44,020 nt of DNA, from NCBI RefSeq assembly GCF_002311515.1, contig NZ_DCAO01000097.1, forward strand, positions 1 to 44,020, given 5' to 3'. Positions 29,101 to 36,457 of the stretch are shown in pieces. Origin of the DNA: Thalassospira sp. UBA1131 (GTDB lineage: Bacteria > Pseudomonadota > Alphaproteobacteria > Rhodospirillales > Thalassospiraceae). The position numbers and the translations under genes are program-made. The notes beneath the pieces are model-generated. The model searched no databases. It had not been told where the DNA came from and saw only the letters and a list, made by a program, of their open reading frames with translations. Numbering within the stretch: the first letter of the stretch is position 1; each line of letters starts with the position of its first letter.

Positions 29101-29702
29101 CGCTCAAGCGCTGCCTGTTCTCGCCCGCGCTCCCAAGGCTTTCCAGCAGCCGCAGCGTAGGCCTCCTTAAATGCCGCCAATTGCCCTCGGTCATCCAGGT
29201 CACGCTCGAACTGGGCAATATGAGGCAACTTTCCGTAATATCCGCAGGCCTCGTCAAAGACCTTCTGAAATACAGACAAAAGTGCGTCGATATCTGTTTT
29301 AGAGATAACATCTGCTTTTTGGTCAATGTTGAAGAGGATCGAATTCGATGGCACTGACACGGCCTTGCGCAGCGCCCCCAATAGCATCGGTTGATCCTTG
29401 AGCTTCTCTTCAAAGATTTCCAGGGCAGGAACGCCGTCCACCTCCCTGTTTTCCATGAGAAGCGCCAACATCTTAAGGAGGTGCGATTTACCCGACCCGA
29501 AGAAGCCTGAAATCCAGACACCATTCGCAGTGTCATAGTTATTATAGGCATCCAGGAAGGTTTCCAGACGTCTGCCGATTTCGTCCGTAATTACATATTC
29601 GTCGAGCTCGATGCGCAGACTTGCCTCATCATCAGCCTTGATCACGCCGTCAATTGGACGATCAACGGCCTTGGCGAAAATATCTCTCAGGACAATGGTC
29701 AT
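26151..29702 (-). CDS. brxC: BREX type I BrxC P-loop ATPase
   Basis: The 1183-residue product starts MTIVLRDIFAKAVDRPIDGVIKADDE, the usual BrxC N-terminus. Walker A GFFGSGKS lies at 66-73, and a Walker B-like 'LNFFVDEVGQYI' follows near residue 270. BrxC is a large ATPase of the ORC/Cdc6-like class, essential for BREX. The long middle is helical. A Pro/Ala-rich linker near residue 1130 precedes a short basic tail. The open frame continues to 29903, but the extra 67 residues overlap brxB and do not look like BrxC. The ATG at 29702, four bases after the brxB stop and preceded by GAGGT, is the true start. It belongs to the coupled brxA-brxB-brxC-pglX series. Confidence 0.93.
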   Translation of the reverse strand: MTIVLRDIFAKAVDRPIDGVIKADDEASLRIELDEYVITDEIGRRLETFLDAYNNYDTANGVWISGFFGSGKSHLLKMLALLMENREVDGVPALEIFEEKLKDQPMLLGALRKAVSVPSNSILFNIDQKADVISKTDIDALLSVFQKVFDEACGYYGKLPHIAQFERDLDDRGQLAAFKEAYAAAAGKPWERGREQAALERKNIAAAFASVAGGDPADASDILGQYRSDTRVSIEDFANKVKAWIDRQEPKFRLNFFVDEVGQYIAENVKLMTNLQTIAESLNTKCKGQAWLIVTSQQDMEAIIGDGKAFQSQDFSKIMARFGVRMPLNSADVAEVIQRRLLSKTDEGQARLGNLHDREENNLKTLFDFTDGSIKLKNFEGREQFISSYPFPPYQYMLFQMAIRSLSQHNAFEGKHSSVGERSMLGVFQEVAKKMVDQPVGGLATFDLMFEGIRSVLKSAVQQSIHIAEKEIQDIDPFAVRVLKALFLVKYVKEFKPTVRNLGILLLSKFDTDQGKQRRKIEEALSFLERNTLIQRNGEVYEFLTNEEKDVEAEIKALDVDPAELSKEMETLAFDTILRHRKIKHLTTGNEYSFSRKLDDHLLGREYELSINVISPFNDDVATPDAVRMRNMSREELAVVLQPDVRFIRDLTLFKQTDKFIRQARTGSPQPGRDRIVAEKGEQNSRRHKDLELRLRKLMAEARLFARGDELEIGGEDPQDRIVKGFQVLVDKVYVNLPMLRGVSYAEVDILKAATPESGLFGNNGEGLTEAEQEVLNYVQSQARNGMKVSVKYLTERFGTKPYGWPTTATLCLAASLSGKGKIEARSDSTVLERAELAKALNNSHALANILLTPQTEFTAAQIRKAKELYKELFDLPSDGSDARTIGAEWAESTRTLSEELGKLHAQKAQYPFVVALEPFASKIAAMVGKPAGWYITEPATQEDALLDTKEEVLDKIRSFMGGAQREIYDDARFFLHDQEANIPYVDSAAGDALKQVLADPNCYKGAAIQSLKSGLYALKDRVDLAVLNERKAVIAEIDDCAAKITQMPDFQKLSSENQAYIKRIVEDQKAGLDSIKMIPFLRDRANSTKRDLLPRVLAELDRFNQPKASAPTAPNPNPEMAEDPAPAFTPEPVKQPAYVNASEIKVSFAKAFLAEEADVEKYVEEMKKTLLDQIRAGKKVIV

Positions 29703-29706
29703 CGCA

Positions 29707-30309
29707 TCAGACCTCGTAATTAAAAATGTTAAACGCTCGGTAATATTTGTCGTCGTGAAGCAGGCCAAACAGGTCAAGTGACCCACCTGTGGCCGTTGAA
29801 TGCGTATATTTGCCAGGGAAGAACAGGACAGTTGGCTTGTCCTTGGCAGTGCTTTGAAGGTTGTTAAGCACATTGTGTGAGCGGATGTAGGGATAGACCT
29901 CACCGACGCCCGAAAGGAAAATCACGTCATGTGCCTGGCCTTCAATCGCCTCACCAATTCTGGGGATCAAATGCTCTTGCACATCTAGGACCCCTTGCAA
30001 CAATTCCCTCAGCTCTGACTTGTCCATGTCAGGTTCGAGTTCGAGCACTTGGTCCAGAATGCCACGCTCTTCTAGAAGCCCCAGCGATATGTCGTAGAGG
30101 CTCAGGTCAAGCGCTTTAACGCCCGCATGCCCAATCCGCTCAAGCAAATCCAGCCGGTCTTCAATCATCGTAAGACCTTCGTCGGCCGGAAACGGACAAA
30201 TGAAAAAGGGCACTTCGTTCCCAAGCCCCTGCTTGGTGAGGAAACGTTCGCTTGTGATCACCCGATAGAGATGCTCAGCACGTTCCTTGCGTGATAACTG
30301 CAAGCTCAA
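29707..30309 (-). CDS. brxB: BREX BrxB (DUF1788)
   Basis: The 200-residue protein has the DUF1788 hallmark 'QGLGNEVPFFICPFPADE' near residues 27-44, and 'HDVIFLSGVGEVYPYIRSHNVLNNL' followed by 'VLFFPGKY' in the C-terminal half. BrxB is a small, required BREX component whose biochemical role is not established. The start is a TTG that overlaps the brxA stop (TTGA), with GAGGG about nine bases upstream; no in-frame ATG exists before the conserved block. Four bases separate its stop from the brxC start. The overlaps imply strict translational coupling within the operon. Confidence 0.92.
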   Translation of the reverse strand: MSLQLSRKERAEHLYRVITSERFLTKQGLGNEVPFFICPFPADEGLTMIEDRLDLLERIGHAGVKALDLSLYDISLGLLEERGILDQVLELEPDMDKSELRELLQGVLDVQEHLIPRIGEAIEGQAHDVIFLSGVGEVYPYIRSHNVLNNLQSTAKDKPTVLFFPGKYTHSTATGGSLDLFGLLHDDKYYRAFNIFNYEV

Positions 30310-30947
30310 GACTGCATTCCCTCAATCATAATTCCCGGAAAAACTGATAAGTCGCGCGGGTTTGTTGCCTCAATCAGATTGCGAAGAGGTGCAGAAAGAT
30401 ACGTTGACTGAATCCGGTTCTCCGCAGAGATGATGCTTGCCTCACGCATCATGCGAAACATTATCTGCCTGAGCTTGCTTCGCGTACTGTCACTAATGGC
30501 TGCCAAGCCATCATCCCACTCCGCTTTGGCTTCAAAGAAAATATCAAAAGTCTCTAACGGCAACTCTAGCTGGTAAGACAAATAGCGGTCACAAATAACT
30601 TCAACAGCAAACTCCCGCACAAACCGATAGGCTCTGCATGTTGCAATCCAGAGCAGGTATTGCTGCTCTTGACGTACAGCATCCTCGGTCAGAAAACGGA
30701 CCTCTTCGTCACCGAGTGTCATCAGTCGATTCACAATTTCACGCAGGCTGCGGCGGTTTGAAACTGCTTTCGGCAGAGATGTTGCGCCTTCTTGTAGCGC
30801 ACGTTCCAGCGTATCTTTCCAATCCTCACCTATACGATGTAAATCTGCGACGAACACACTCTCCGTCAGGAACAACCCGCCGGAAGTGAAGGACATCTTG
30901 TAGGGCTGTTTTGCTGCGGGCGCTGCTTTTTGTGCCATTGTGGTCAT
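30306..30947 (-). CDS. brxA: BREX BrxA (DUF1819)
   Basis: The 213-residue protein matches DUF1819/BrxA: after a short Ala/Lys-rich N-terminus come 'YKMSFTSGGLFLTESVFVADL' and a helical body with 'YLLWIATCRAYRFVREFAVEVI', then 'IISAENRIQSTYLSAPLR'. BrxA is a small helical protein with DNA-binding character and is the first gene of the usual type I BREX operon. The ATG at 30947 is used; a second ATG three codons later is possible. Ribosome site GAG is weak. A 26-bp imperfect palindrome starts 16 bases upstream. No WYL-type BrxR regulator gene lies in front, although many BREX loci have one. Confidence 0.92.
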   Translation of the reverse strand: MTTMAQKAAPAAKQPYKMSFTSGGLFLTESVFVADLHRIGEDWKDTLERALQEGATSLPKAVSNRRSLREIVNRLMTLGDEEVRFLTEDAVRQEQQYLLWIATCRAYRFVREFAVEVICDRYLSYQLELPLETFDIFFEAKAEWDDGLAAISDSTRSKLRQIMFRMMREASIISAENRIQSTYLSAPLRNLIEATNPRDLSVFPGIMIEGMQS

Positions 30948-30963
30948 CCGATAATCTCGTCAC

Positions 30964-30989
30964 GGCTCAGGAGCATAAACTGCTGAGCC
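30964..30989. promoter_or_regulatory. 26-bp imperfect palindrome upstream of brxA, candidate operator
   Basis: Perfect 7-bp arms GGCTCAG and CTGAGCC flank a 12-base centre that is itself partly symmetric; 20 of the 26 positions (10 of 13 pairs) fit the dyad. It lies 16 bases before the brxA ATG and has no T tract on either strand, so a regulator binding site or an mRNA leader hairpin fits better than a terminator. Confidence 0.5.
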
Positions 30990-31290
30990 CCCGGCTGTCT
31001 TGCTACAAGGTCGGTAAAGCCGATTCACCGAAGACCAGTCAAGTCGTTAGAGAAACCACAAGTCCACACGCTTATTCAGTCTGATGCAGCGCCGACATAC
31101 CCACGAGACCTTCTCTATTTCGTTATGAGGCTATTTTAACCAAACATCTCGGCTAGCCTGGATTCACTCTCATCCCCCCTTTCTTTTGTTGAGCATGGCA
31201 CCGCCATGCGAATAAGCAGGAAGCCCGTTTGGGCTGTTTGGTGGGCCCACCAAACCTATCCTGCCCCCGTCACGACAGGTGAAAGTTGTG

Positions 31291-31370
31291 CAATCTCTGA
31301 CACAGACTGGCACAAACTGGCAATCTTCGTCAATCTTTGGCACTTTCTGGCATTCACTGGCAATACACTG
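31291..31370. repeat. eight tandem 10-bp degenerate repeats (CANNNNCTGG) in perfect phase
   Basis: Reading decamers from 31291, every unit begins with CA. Five junctions give TGGCA, at 31308, 31318, 31338, 31348 and 31358. The units at 31291 and 31321 end in TGA and CGT instead. There are no insertions or deletions across 80 bp, so the conserved positions fall on one face of the helix. The array lies upstream of the BRO-N/serine recombinase genes and about 340 bp from brxA. It looks like a cooperative protein-binding array (repressor, recombinase accessory or iteron type). I know no matching element by name. Confidence 0.7.
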
Positions 31371-31521
31371 TTATCATTGATTTTTTTTGATATTACTATT
31401 CTTACGAGAACATGCCTTTTTACCCTTGCGCATTAGTCTTCCAGTCGAGTAATCAAAAGAATCCCGATACGTTTTCTACAACCATAGCGGAATGCGTATC
31501 ATCGACCGGCAAGGGGCCGAA

Positions 31522-31887
31522 ATGAGCGAAATCTTTACCTTTAACTTCGATAACGTCGATTTGCGTGCCATCGAAATGGATGACCAGATCTGGACTGTGG
31601 GTACAGACGTCTGCAAAGCACTTGGTTACCGGGATGCAGAGAACGGTTTGCGAAATCTCGATAAAGATGAAAAGGGTACACACATTATGAGTACCGCTGG
31701 CGGTGATCAGAATTTTCTGACCATCAATGAAAGCGGTCTCTACTCCCTGATCTTTAGAAGCCGGAAGCCAGAAGCAAAGCGCTTCAAAAAGACTGATTTC
31801 AATGACGAAACCTTAGCCGAGCTCCTCGCTACCGGTATCGGCACCTACATGCCGGAACGGGTCAGTTGGCAAAGGCCACTGCATTAA
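31522..31887 (+). CDS. BRO-N domain antirepressor-like protein, probably truncated
   Basis: The 121-residue product starts MSEIFTFNFDNVDLRAIEMDDQIW with AAGGGG upstream. It carries the BRO-N fold of phage antirepressors: 'VGTDVCKALGYRDAENGLRNL', 'TINESGLYSLIFRSRKPEAKRFKK'. In intact homologues this is followed by 'WVTHEVLPxIRKTG' and a second domain. Here the sequence departs right after RFKK (about nt 31790) into 30 residues that resemble nothing I know, and then stops. It may therefore be a remnant of a longer phage or ICE gene, cut by recombination, though it could still be expressed. A start ten codons earlier (31492) has no better ribosome site. It lies 76 bp before the serine recombinase on the same strand. 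Confidence 0.65.
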   Translation: MSEIFTFNFDNVDLRAIEMDDQIWTVGTDVCKALGYRDAENGLRNLDKDEKGTHIMSTAGGDQNFLTINESGLYSLIFRSRKPEAKRFKKTDFNDETLAELLATGIGTYMPERVSWQRPLH

Positions 31888-31963
31888 TCCGCCTCTGCGG
31901 ACCATTGTTGCTGCTCCCAGCCCTTCACCCATCATAAGAACATAACCAGAATGCGAGGCTTCC

Positions 31964-33583
31964 TTGAGAGCTGGAATTTATGCTCGTCACTCGACCGACA
32001 AACAAGGAACGAGCTCAGAAGATCAAATCCGCCGCTGTCAGGAATTCTGCCGTATCAAGGGATATGATGTCGTTAAGGTCTATCGGGACGAGGCCCTGTC
32101 CGGAGCACACATAGAAAACCGGCCCGGTATCAATGCCTTGTTGATCGGTGCCCTTGACGGTCGGTTTGATGTTGTTATCGCGGAAGACTTGAGCCGAATC
32201 AGTCGTGATCAGGCTGACACCGCCAATTTCTTCAAGAAAATGATCTTCCTCGGCGTGCCGGTTGAAACTGTCAGTGAAGGCCTGATAAACGAGCTTCATA
32301 TTGGCCTGAAAAGCACTATGAATGCGCTATATCTCAAGGATCTGGCCGAAAAAACCCACAGGGGTGTTATTGCCGCAGTGCTGCGTGGCGGCGTACCTGG
32401 CGGGAAGCTCTATGGCTATGATCTGGAGCACGCGCTTGATGAAGCAGGCGAGCCAATACGCGGGAAGCGAACAATCAATCAACAGCAAGCCGAAATCATA
32501 CGCGATATCTTCGCAGCCTATGCATCTGGTAAGAAACTCAAACATATCTGTGAAGACCTCAATCGAGGCGGTATCGAAGCACCAAACGGAGGAAAATGGG
32601 CACCGACAACGCTTGTCGGTTCTTTCGTACGCCAGACAGGCCTGCTGCGTCAGACGCTTTATAATGGCACCATTACGTTCAACAAGATGCAGTATCGTAA
32701 ACACCCGGAAACCGGCAAGCGCGTCTCGATCTTGCGTCCGGAAAGTGAATGGGTATCCGTGCCGATACCGGAACTGGCCATTGTCAATGACAACCTGTTT
32801 GCCAAAGTGCAGCGGGCCTTGGATATACGGTCTGCAAAGCAACGAGAACGCAAGCTGACTCCGAAAGTCACGACAGAAGCAGAGAGGCGCGAAGCCTCCA
32901 TTAATCGTTCCCGTGAATGGCGGCGAAAACAGGTCATCACCGGCAAACGCGCAAATGCGGTGTTTGGTGGCAAGCTCTACTGCGGTAAGCACGGAGAACC
33001 GATTGTTGCAACCTATGCCCGACACTACTCTTGCAAAACAAAAGGGTGCCCCAACAGAAGCCTCAACTATGACCAGATTATCACGCTCGTCATTGAAGCC
33101 ATCAGCAAACTTGATCGCAATATGATCATGGCGCAATTCGACAGTGGAAAAATAGAAAAGAGACGCTCAAAACTGGAACGTGAAATTGAGCAACTGAAGG
33201 GAGAACTTGAGGCTGTCCGCACTGGCCTAAACAAGGTCATCGATGCTTTGGGCCCCGACGCCAGGTCTCACGAAATCCGTGCATTTTTTGACGACAAATC
33301 GGAACAGATTCACCGTCTGAAACTCGACATTTCCCGATGTGAACGGGAACTGGCCGAGACAACACCTCCCAAAAGCATCGACAGGATTGTCGCTCACCAC
33401 AAAACGTTGATCGCAAAGCTGGAAACCTGGTCACGCGATCCGGAAGCCGTAGCCCCTATGCGCCAGATTATCGACAGGCTGACCATTCACGCCATCTGGA
33501 ATGAGGCTGAAGAATGCTGGGAGCGAAGCTGCGAGGTGACGTTCGACTTTCCAGCAATCACCGCAGCGGATAAGCGTCGTTAA
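31964..33583 (+). CDS. large serine recombinase (integrase)
   Basis: The 539-residue protein starts MRAGIYARHSTDKQGTSSEDQ, with catalytic serine at residue 10. The resolvase domain includes 'VVIAEDLSRISRDQADTANF', whose SR..R pattern carries the active-site arginines. It is followed by a 'Recombinase' domain, a zinc ribbon (CGKHG…CKTKGC, roughly 337-362) and a coiled coil (about 385-425), the layout of large serine integrases. These enzymes catalyse unidirectional attP x attB integration without host factors. The only plausible start is the TTG at 31964, with GAGG six bases upstream; a stop lies just before in frame. It is likely the enzyme that moved part of this region, though its att sites are not evident. 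Confidence 0.92.
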   Translation: MRAGIYARHSTDKQGTSSEDQIRRCQEFCRIKGYDVVKVYRDEALSGAHIENRPGINALLIGALDGRFDVVIAEDLSRISRDQADTANFFKKMIFLGVPVETVSEGLINELHIGLKSTMNALYLKDLAEKTHRGVIAAVLRGGVPGGKLYGYDLEHALDEAGEPIRGKRTINQQQAEIIRDIFAAYASGKKLKHICEDLNRGGIEAPNGGKWAPTTLVGSFVRQTGLLRQTLYNGTITFNKMQYRKHPETGKRVSILRPESEWVSVPIPELAIVNDNLFAKVQRALDIRSAKQRERKLTPKVTTEAERREASINRSREWRRKQVITGKRANAVFGGKLYCGKHGEPIVATYARHYSCKTKGCPNRSLNYDQIITLVIEAISKLDRNMIMAQFDSGKIEKRRSKLEREIEQLKGELEAVRTGLNKVIDALGPDARSHEIRAFFDDKSEQIHRLKLDISRCERELAETTPPKSIDRIVAHHKTLIAKLETWSRDPEAVAPMRQIIDRLTIHAIWNEAEECWERSCEVTFDFPAITAADKRR

Positions 33584-33889
33584 GACATAGCTCGACCAGC
33601 CAAGAACTCTATTGGCGAAAATCAGGCGAGGAGAAAACGTTGAGCATAATTGCCATCTTGCAAGTTGGCAAATTGACGACAACAGTCCAGAGAGCCTTTC
33701 GCTTGTGGCGTGAACCTATCTATTGCACCCAAGCTTGTCTGTCCGATGACCTGCGTAGAAGTCCCTCCACCAAATTTCGTCCCTGTTTGATTGCCCCCTG
33801 TCCGAAGCTGTTCGATATGCCATGTGAAAAGTCCCGGTTCATGCGAACCGGGACTTGTTTTGTTGTTCGTTGTTTAGTCCGAACAACGT
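33584..33889. other. 306-bp gap between recombinase and monooxygenase genes
   Basis: No convincing gene. A TTG at 33640 has a good GAGGAG ribosome site and opens a frame, but the frame runs through the terminator and into the antisense of the monooxygenase and looks like no protein. The right end holds the bidirectional terminator. If the recombinase left an att site, this stretch or the one before 31964 is a likely place. Confidence 0.5.
33829..33862. terminator. bidirectional terminator between recombinase and monooxygenase
   Basis: A perfect 12-bp stem (AAGTCCCGGTTC with GAACCGGGACTT) and a 4-base loop ATGC lead into GTTTTGTTGTT on the + strand. On the - strand the stem is followed by TTTTCACATG. 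It can thus end both the recombinase transcript and the converging monooxygenase transcript. Confidence 0.8.
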
Positions 33890-35530
33890 TTAAAGATGAT
33901 GCCGTCCCATCCGCTCTACCGGGTATCCTGTGGTCAATAGTGCCAATGCCATCGGATCGTTTGGCAGGTCATTTCCCCGCCAGGCAATGTGCAAATCAGG
34001 GCGCACGAGGAACATGTCCCGACCGTATAGTTCACGCAATTTCGGGCTAGGAAGATCTACCATCCGGAATGGTGCACCGATTTTCTTGAACGCCGTAGCA
34101 AGGTCACTGACGCCCTCTGTATTGCCAGAGAAACGAACCAGAGAATAGCAGCGTTCTAGACTGTCATTGATAGAGCGCCCGGGCTCCAACCAGACATGAG
34201 GCATCCGGACCCCGGTCCAGGCAGTAGGGTCATATGTACGAAATAGGTGTTCAGGGCCGCCAGGTTCATCCCAGATTACCGGGCTGTCCACATATCGATA
34301 TCCGAGTTCTGCACCAATCATCTCGTTTGTCTTGCGCTGCTCAACATCGGCTACCCGCGCCAGATTTTCCCGAAGGGCTGCTCCCTCTGGTGTGTTGTCG
34401 TTAAAACCTGGTTGCCATTGAGCACGCCATTTCCGTCGACCTTGAGAGGCATAGCGAGACGCACCAATGTTGCGATCACCTATCTGGCGCCTCTCGATCT
34501 CGTAAGAACGCAACAGATTTGGCCCAGCCCAGCCATGAAGCGTTGCAGCAAGCTTCCAAGACAAGTCGATTGCATCGCCGACCCCAGTGTTCATGCCAAG
34601 CCCCCCGGTAGGGATGACCAGATGAACAGCGTCACCGGCGAGCAAAACCCGGCCATGGCCGTAACGATCAGCAAGAAGAAGGTTCTGTTTCCACTCTCCT
34701 ACGTAAAGCATCTCGTAGTCGATGTCCGCGCCGACAACCTTTTCAAACTGTGACGCCATCGCTTCGTCACTTTCTACAACAGCATGGAGAGTCCAGTGCT
34801 TGGTGGAATCCTGCATGATAAGAAATGACGCCTGATCGTCTGCGACATGGTAGTGTCGGCCATGACCAGGTCCATCCCCCAGTGGCAGTCTGGAAAACAG
34901 ATCATCACAGCGGTAGAGTGCCTGGCGTAGCCTTAGCAAATTGCCTTCACCACGTAAGCGAATATCAAGTGTTTTTCGAACTATGCTGGCACCGCCATCA
35001 CAGCCGACCATATAGTCCGAGCTCAGTTCGTATGTGCTGCCATCCGCCCGGCGCAAAGTGGTTACGACACTTCGGGCATCCTGCTTGAAATCTACAAATT
35101 CGGTCCCGTAGGAGAGCGTAACTGATGGCAGTTTCTCGGCCACAGATTTCAGGAGTGGCTCTACGGTGTACTGTGAGATCAACTGATACGGTTCTGCCGG
35201 TTCGGACGTTCCTTCCGAGGCTTCACATATTTTGCGAGCCTCATCGACCGAGGGATACTCCAGATGGAGCAATGGCTTTTCGGTCATTTTGGTGACCACA
35301 AATACATCCATTGGAACACTGCTATCCAAGCCTGCGGTCCTGATCTTCTCCGCCAAGCCCATCCGCCGGAATATTTCCATTGTACGTGCATTGCAACGTT
35401 CCATTTTCGGCAGGAATTCAGGCTCCGGCTTTTTCTCCACCAGCGTACATTTGATACCCTGAAGGCCGAGGTCAACGGCCAGAGTCAGGCCAACTGGCCC
35501 AGCTCCAATAATGGTAACTTGAGTGTCCAT
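33890..35530 (-). CDS. FAD-dependent aromatic monooxygenase (class A, PheA/TfdB/MhpA type)
   Basis: The 546-residue enzyme has the class A flavoprotein motifs. GAGPVGL at 9-15 is the FAD dinucleotide fold. 'GCDGG' (around 185) is the DG motif, and GDAVHLVIPTGGLGMNTGVGDAIDL near 298-322 is the GD motif. The C-terminus ('LYGRDMFLVRPDLHIAWRG') is the thioredoxin-like domain of phenol-hydroxylase-type members. These soluble enzymes use NAD(P)H and oxygen to hydroxylate aromatic rings; the substrate cannot be told from sequence. The ATG at 35530 has AGGGAG upstream. It is divergent from the IclR gene, which probably controls it, and lies opposite the amidohydrolase/TRAP operon, with which it may share a pathway. 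Confidence 0.87.
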   Translation of the reverse strand: MDTQVTIIGAGPVGLTLAVDLGLQGIKCTLVEKKPEPEFLPKMERCNARTMEIFRRMGLAEKIRTAGLDSSVPMDVFVVTKMTEKPLLHLEYPSVDEARKICEASEGTSEPAEPYQLISQYTVEPLLKSVAEKLPSVTLSYGTEFVDFKQDARSVVTTLRRADGSTYELSSDYMVGCDGGASIVRKTLDIRLRGEGNLLRLRQALYRCDDLFSRLPLGDGPGHGRHYHVADDQASFLIMQDSTKHWTLHAVVESDEAMASQFEKVVGADIDYEMLYVGEWKQNLLLADRYGHGRVLLAGDAVHLVIPTGGLGMNTGVGDAIDLSWKLAATLHGWAGPNLLRSYEIERRQIGDRNIGASRYASQGRRKWRAQWQPGFNDNTPEGAALRENLARVADVEQRKTNEMIGAELGYRYVDSPVIWDEPGGPEHLFRTYDPTAWTGVRMPHVWLEPGRSINDSLERCYSLVRFSGNTEGVSDLATAFKKIGAPFRMVDLPSPKLRELYGRDMFLVRPDLHIAWRGNDLPNDPMALALLTTGYPVERMGRHHL

Positions 35531-35562
35531 GTTTAACTCCCTGAGTTTTCGTAGCTGGCTCG

Positions 35563-35592
35563 ATAATTAAAAGGAGGCCACCATAGCGTCAA
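35563..35592 (-). promoter_or_regulatory. possible sigma70 promoter of the monooxygenase gene
   Basis: On the - strand TTGACG (35592-35587) is followed after 18 bases by AATTAT (35568-35563), ahead of the ribosome site AGGGAG and the ATG at 35530. The match is moderate. The 180-bp gap to the IclR start leaves room for an IclR operator, but I see no clear palindrome. Confidence 0.4.
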
Positions 35593-35710
35593 TAAAAATA
35601 TCTCATAATGTGGGAAATTTGAAAAACCAGAGGAGGTCGCACTTGGCAAGTACCCGCTGCTCTCTTATGTTCGAGCAAAAATTTGTAGTGAGAAAAGCAG
35701 GGGCACATAC

Positions 35711-36457
35711 GTGCAAAGCCACGAAAAACTTTTGGGTATTTTAGATCTCTTCGACGAGGCCAATCCGGAATGGGACTTCGATGCTTTGCTCGAGCGACTA
35801 GGTTTCAGCCGTTCAACCCTGTATCGCTATTTAAAGGTCCTGACCGATGCTGGACTGCTGTCTTCGTTTCCGGGACGCGGATATAGTCTGGGGCCACGTA
35901 TCATCCAGATGGATCATCAGATTATCGTTAGTGATCCGCTGATACGGGCAGCAAGGCCTATTATGCAGAGCCTCACGCGCCAACATGTCAGCGTCGGCCT
36001 ACTTTGCCGCCGCTATCGTCAGGGTGTACTTTGTGTGCATCAAGAGAAAAGCACAGACCAAATCCGCTCAAACTTCGAACGTGGTCGGTACCGCCCCCTA
36101 TTGAAGGGAGCTGCTTCCCAAGTCATTTTGGCACACCTGTCGCACTATCAGCTGTCGCGCTTATACGATGAAAATCCTGCTGCCTTCTCTGAGACTGGTC
36201 TTGGGACGACCCTCTCCGAAGTTCGTTCGCACCTTAAAGAAATCAGGCATAAAGGATGGCACCACACGATAGCGGACGTCACCCCCGGTGTAACCGGTAT
36301 TGCAGCACCACTTTTTGATTCCCAAAATGACGTCGCAGGGAGCTTAAGCCTCACTTTTCCCGGCACAACAATTTTGGCGGATGAAATTGCAAAGGTGGGT
36401 AAGCAATTGGTTGTTGCAGCAGTTAGCATCAGCGAACAGATACGTCAGAAATCATGA
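35711..36457 (+). CDS. IclR-family transcriptional regulator
   Basis: The 248-residue protein has an N-terminal winged helix-turn-helix ('LLERLGFSRSTLYRYLKVLTDAGLLSSFPGRGYSLGPRI', about 25-65). An effector-binding IclR domain follows, with 'GAASQVILAHL' and 'GVTGIAAPLFDSQNDVAGSLSLTFP'. IclR proteins commonly control aromatic catabolic genes and bind small organic ligands. The start is a GTG at 35711 with AGGGG upstream. It is divergent from the monooxygenase, the likely target. It converges with the LysR gene and overlaps it by six bases at the 3' ends, without room for a terminator between them. Confidence 0.9.
   Translation: MQSHEKLLGILDLFDEANPEWDFDALLERLGFSRSTLYRYLKVLTDAGLLSSFPGRGYSLGPRIIQMDHQIIVSDPLIRAARPIMQSLTRQHVSVGLLCRRYRQGVLCVHQEKSTDQIRSNFERGRYRPLLKGAASQVILAHLSHYQLSRLYDENPAAFSETGLGTTLSEVRSHLKEIRHKGWHHTIADVTPGVTGIAAPLFDSQNDVAGSLSLTFPGTTILADEIAKVGKQLVVAAVSISEQIRQKS

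Larger units (their letters stand above)
30948..31521. other. 574-bp divergent intergenic region between brxA and the BRO-N gene
   Basis: No credible gene is present. The part near brxA must hold the promoter of the defence operon and contains a palindrome at 30964-30989. The part at 31291-31370 is an array of 10-bp repeats. It is followed by a run of T (31381-31388) and AT-rich sequence, probably the promoter area for the + strand BRO-N and recombinase genes. I could not fix -35/-10 boxes with confidence. Confidence 0.6.

Noticed and set aside
29703..29903. Longer brxC start adding 67 residues
   Set aside because: It lies wholly inside brxB, and the extra residues look unlike BrxC. The ATG at 29702 has a ribosome site and the conserved N-terminus.
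33640..34050. TTG-initiated frame after the recombinase with a good GAGGAG site
   Set aside because: It runs through a perfect terminator and then antisense into the monooxygenase, and its product resembles nothing known.
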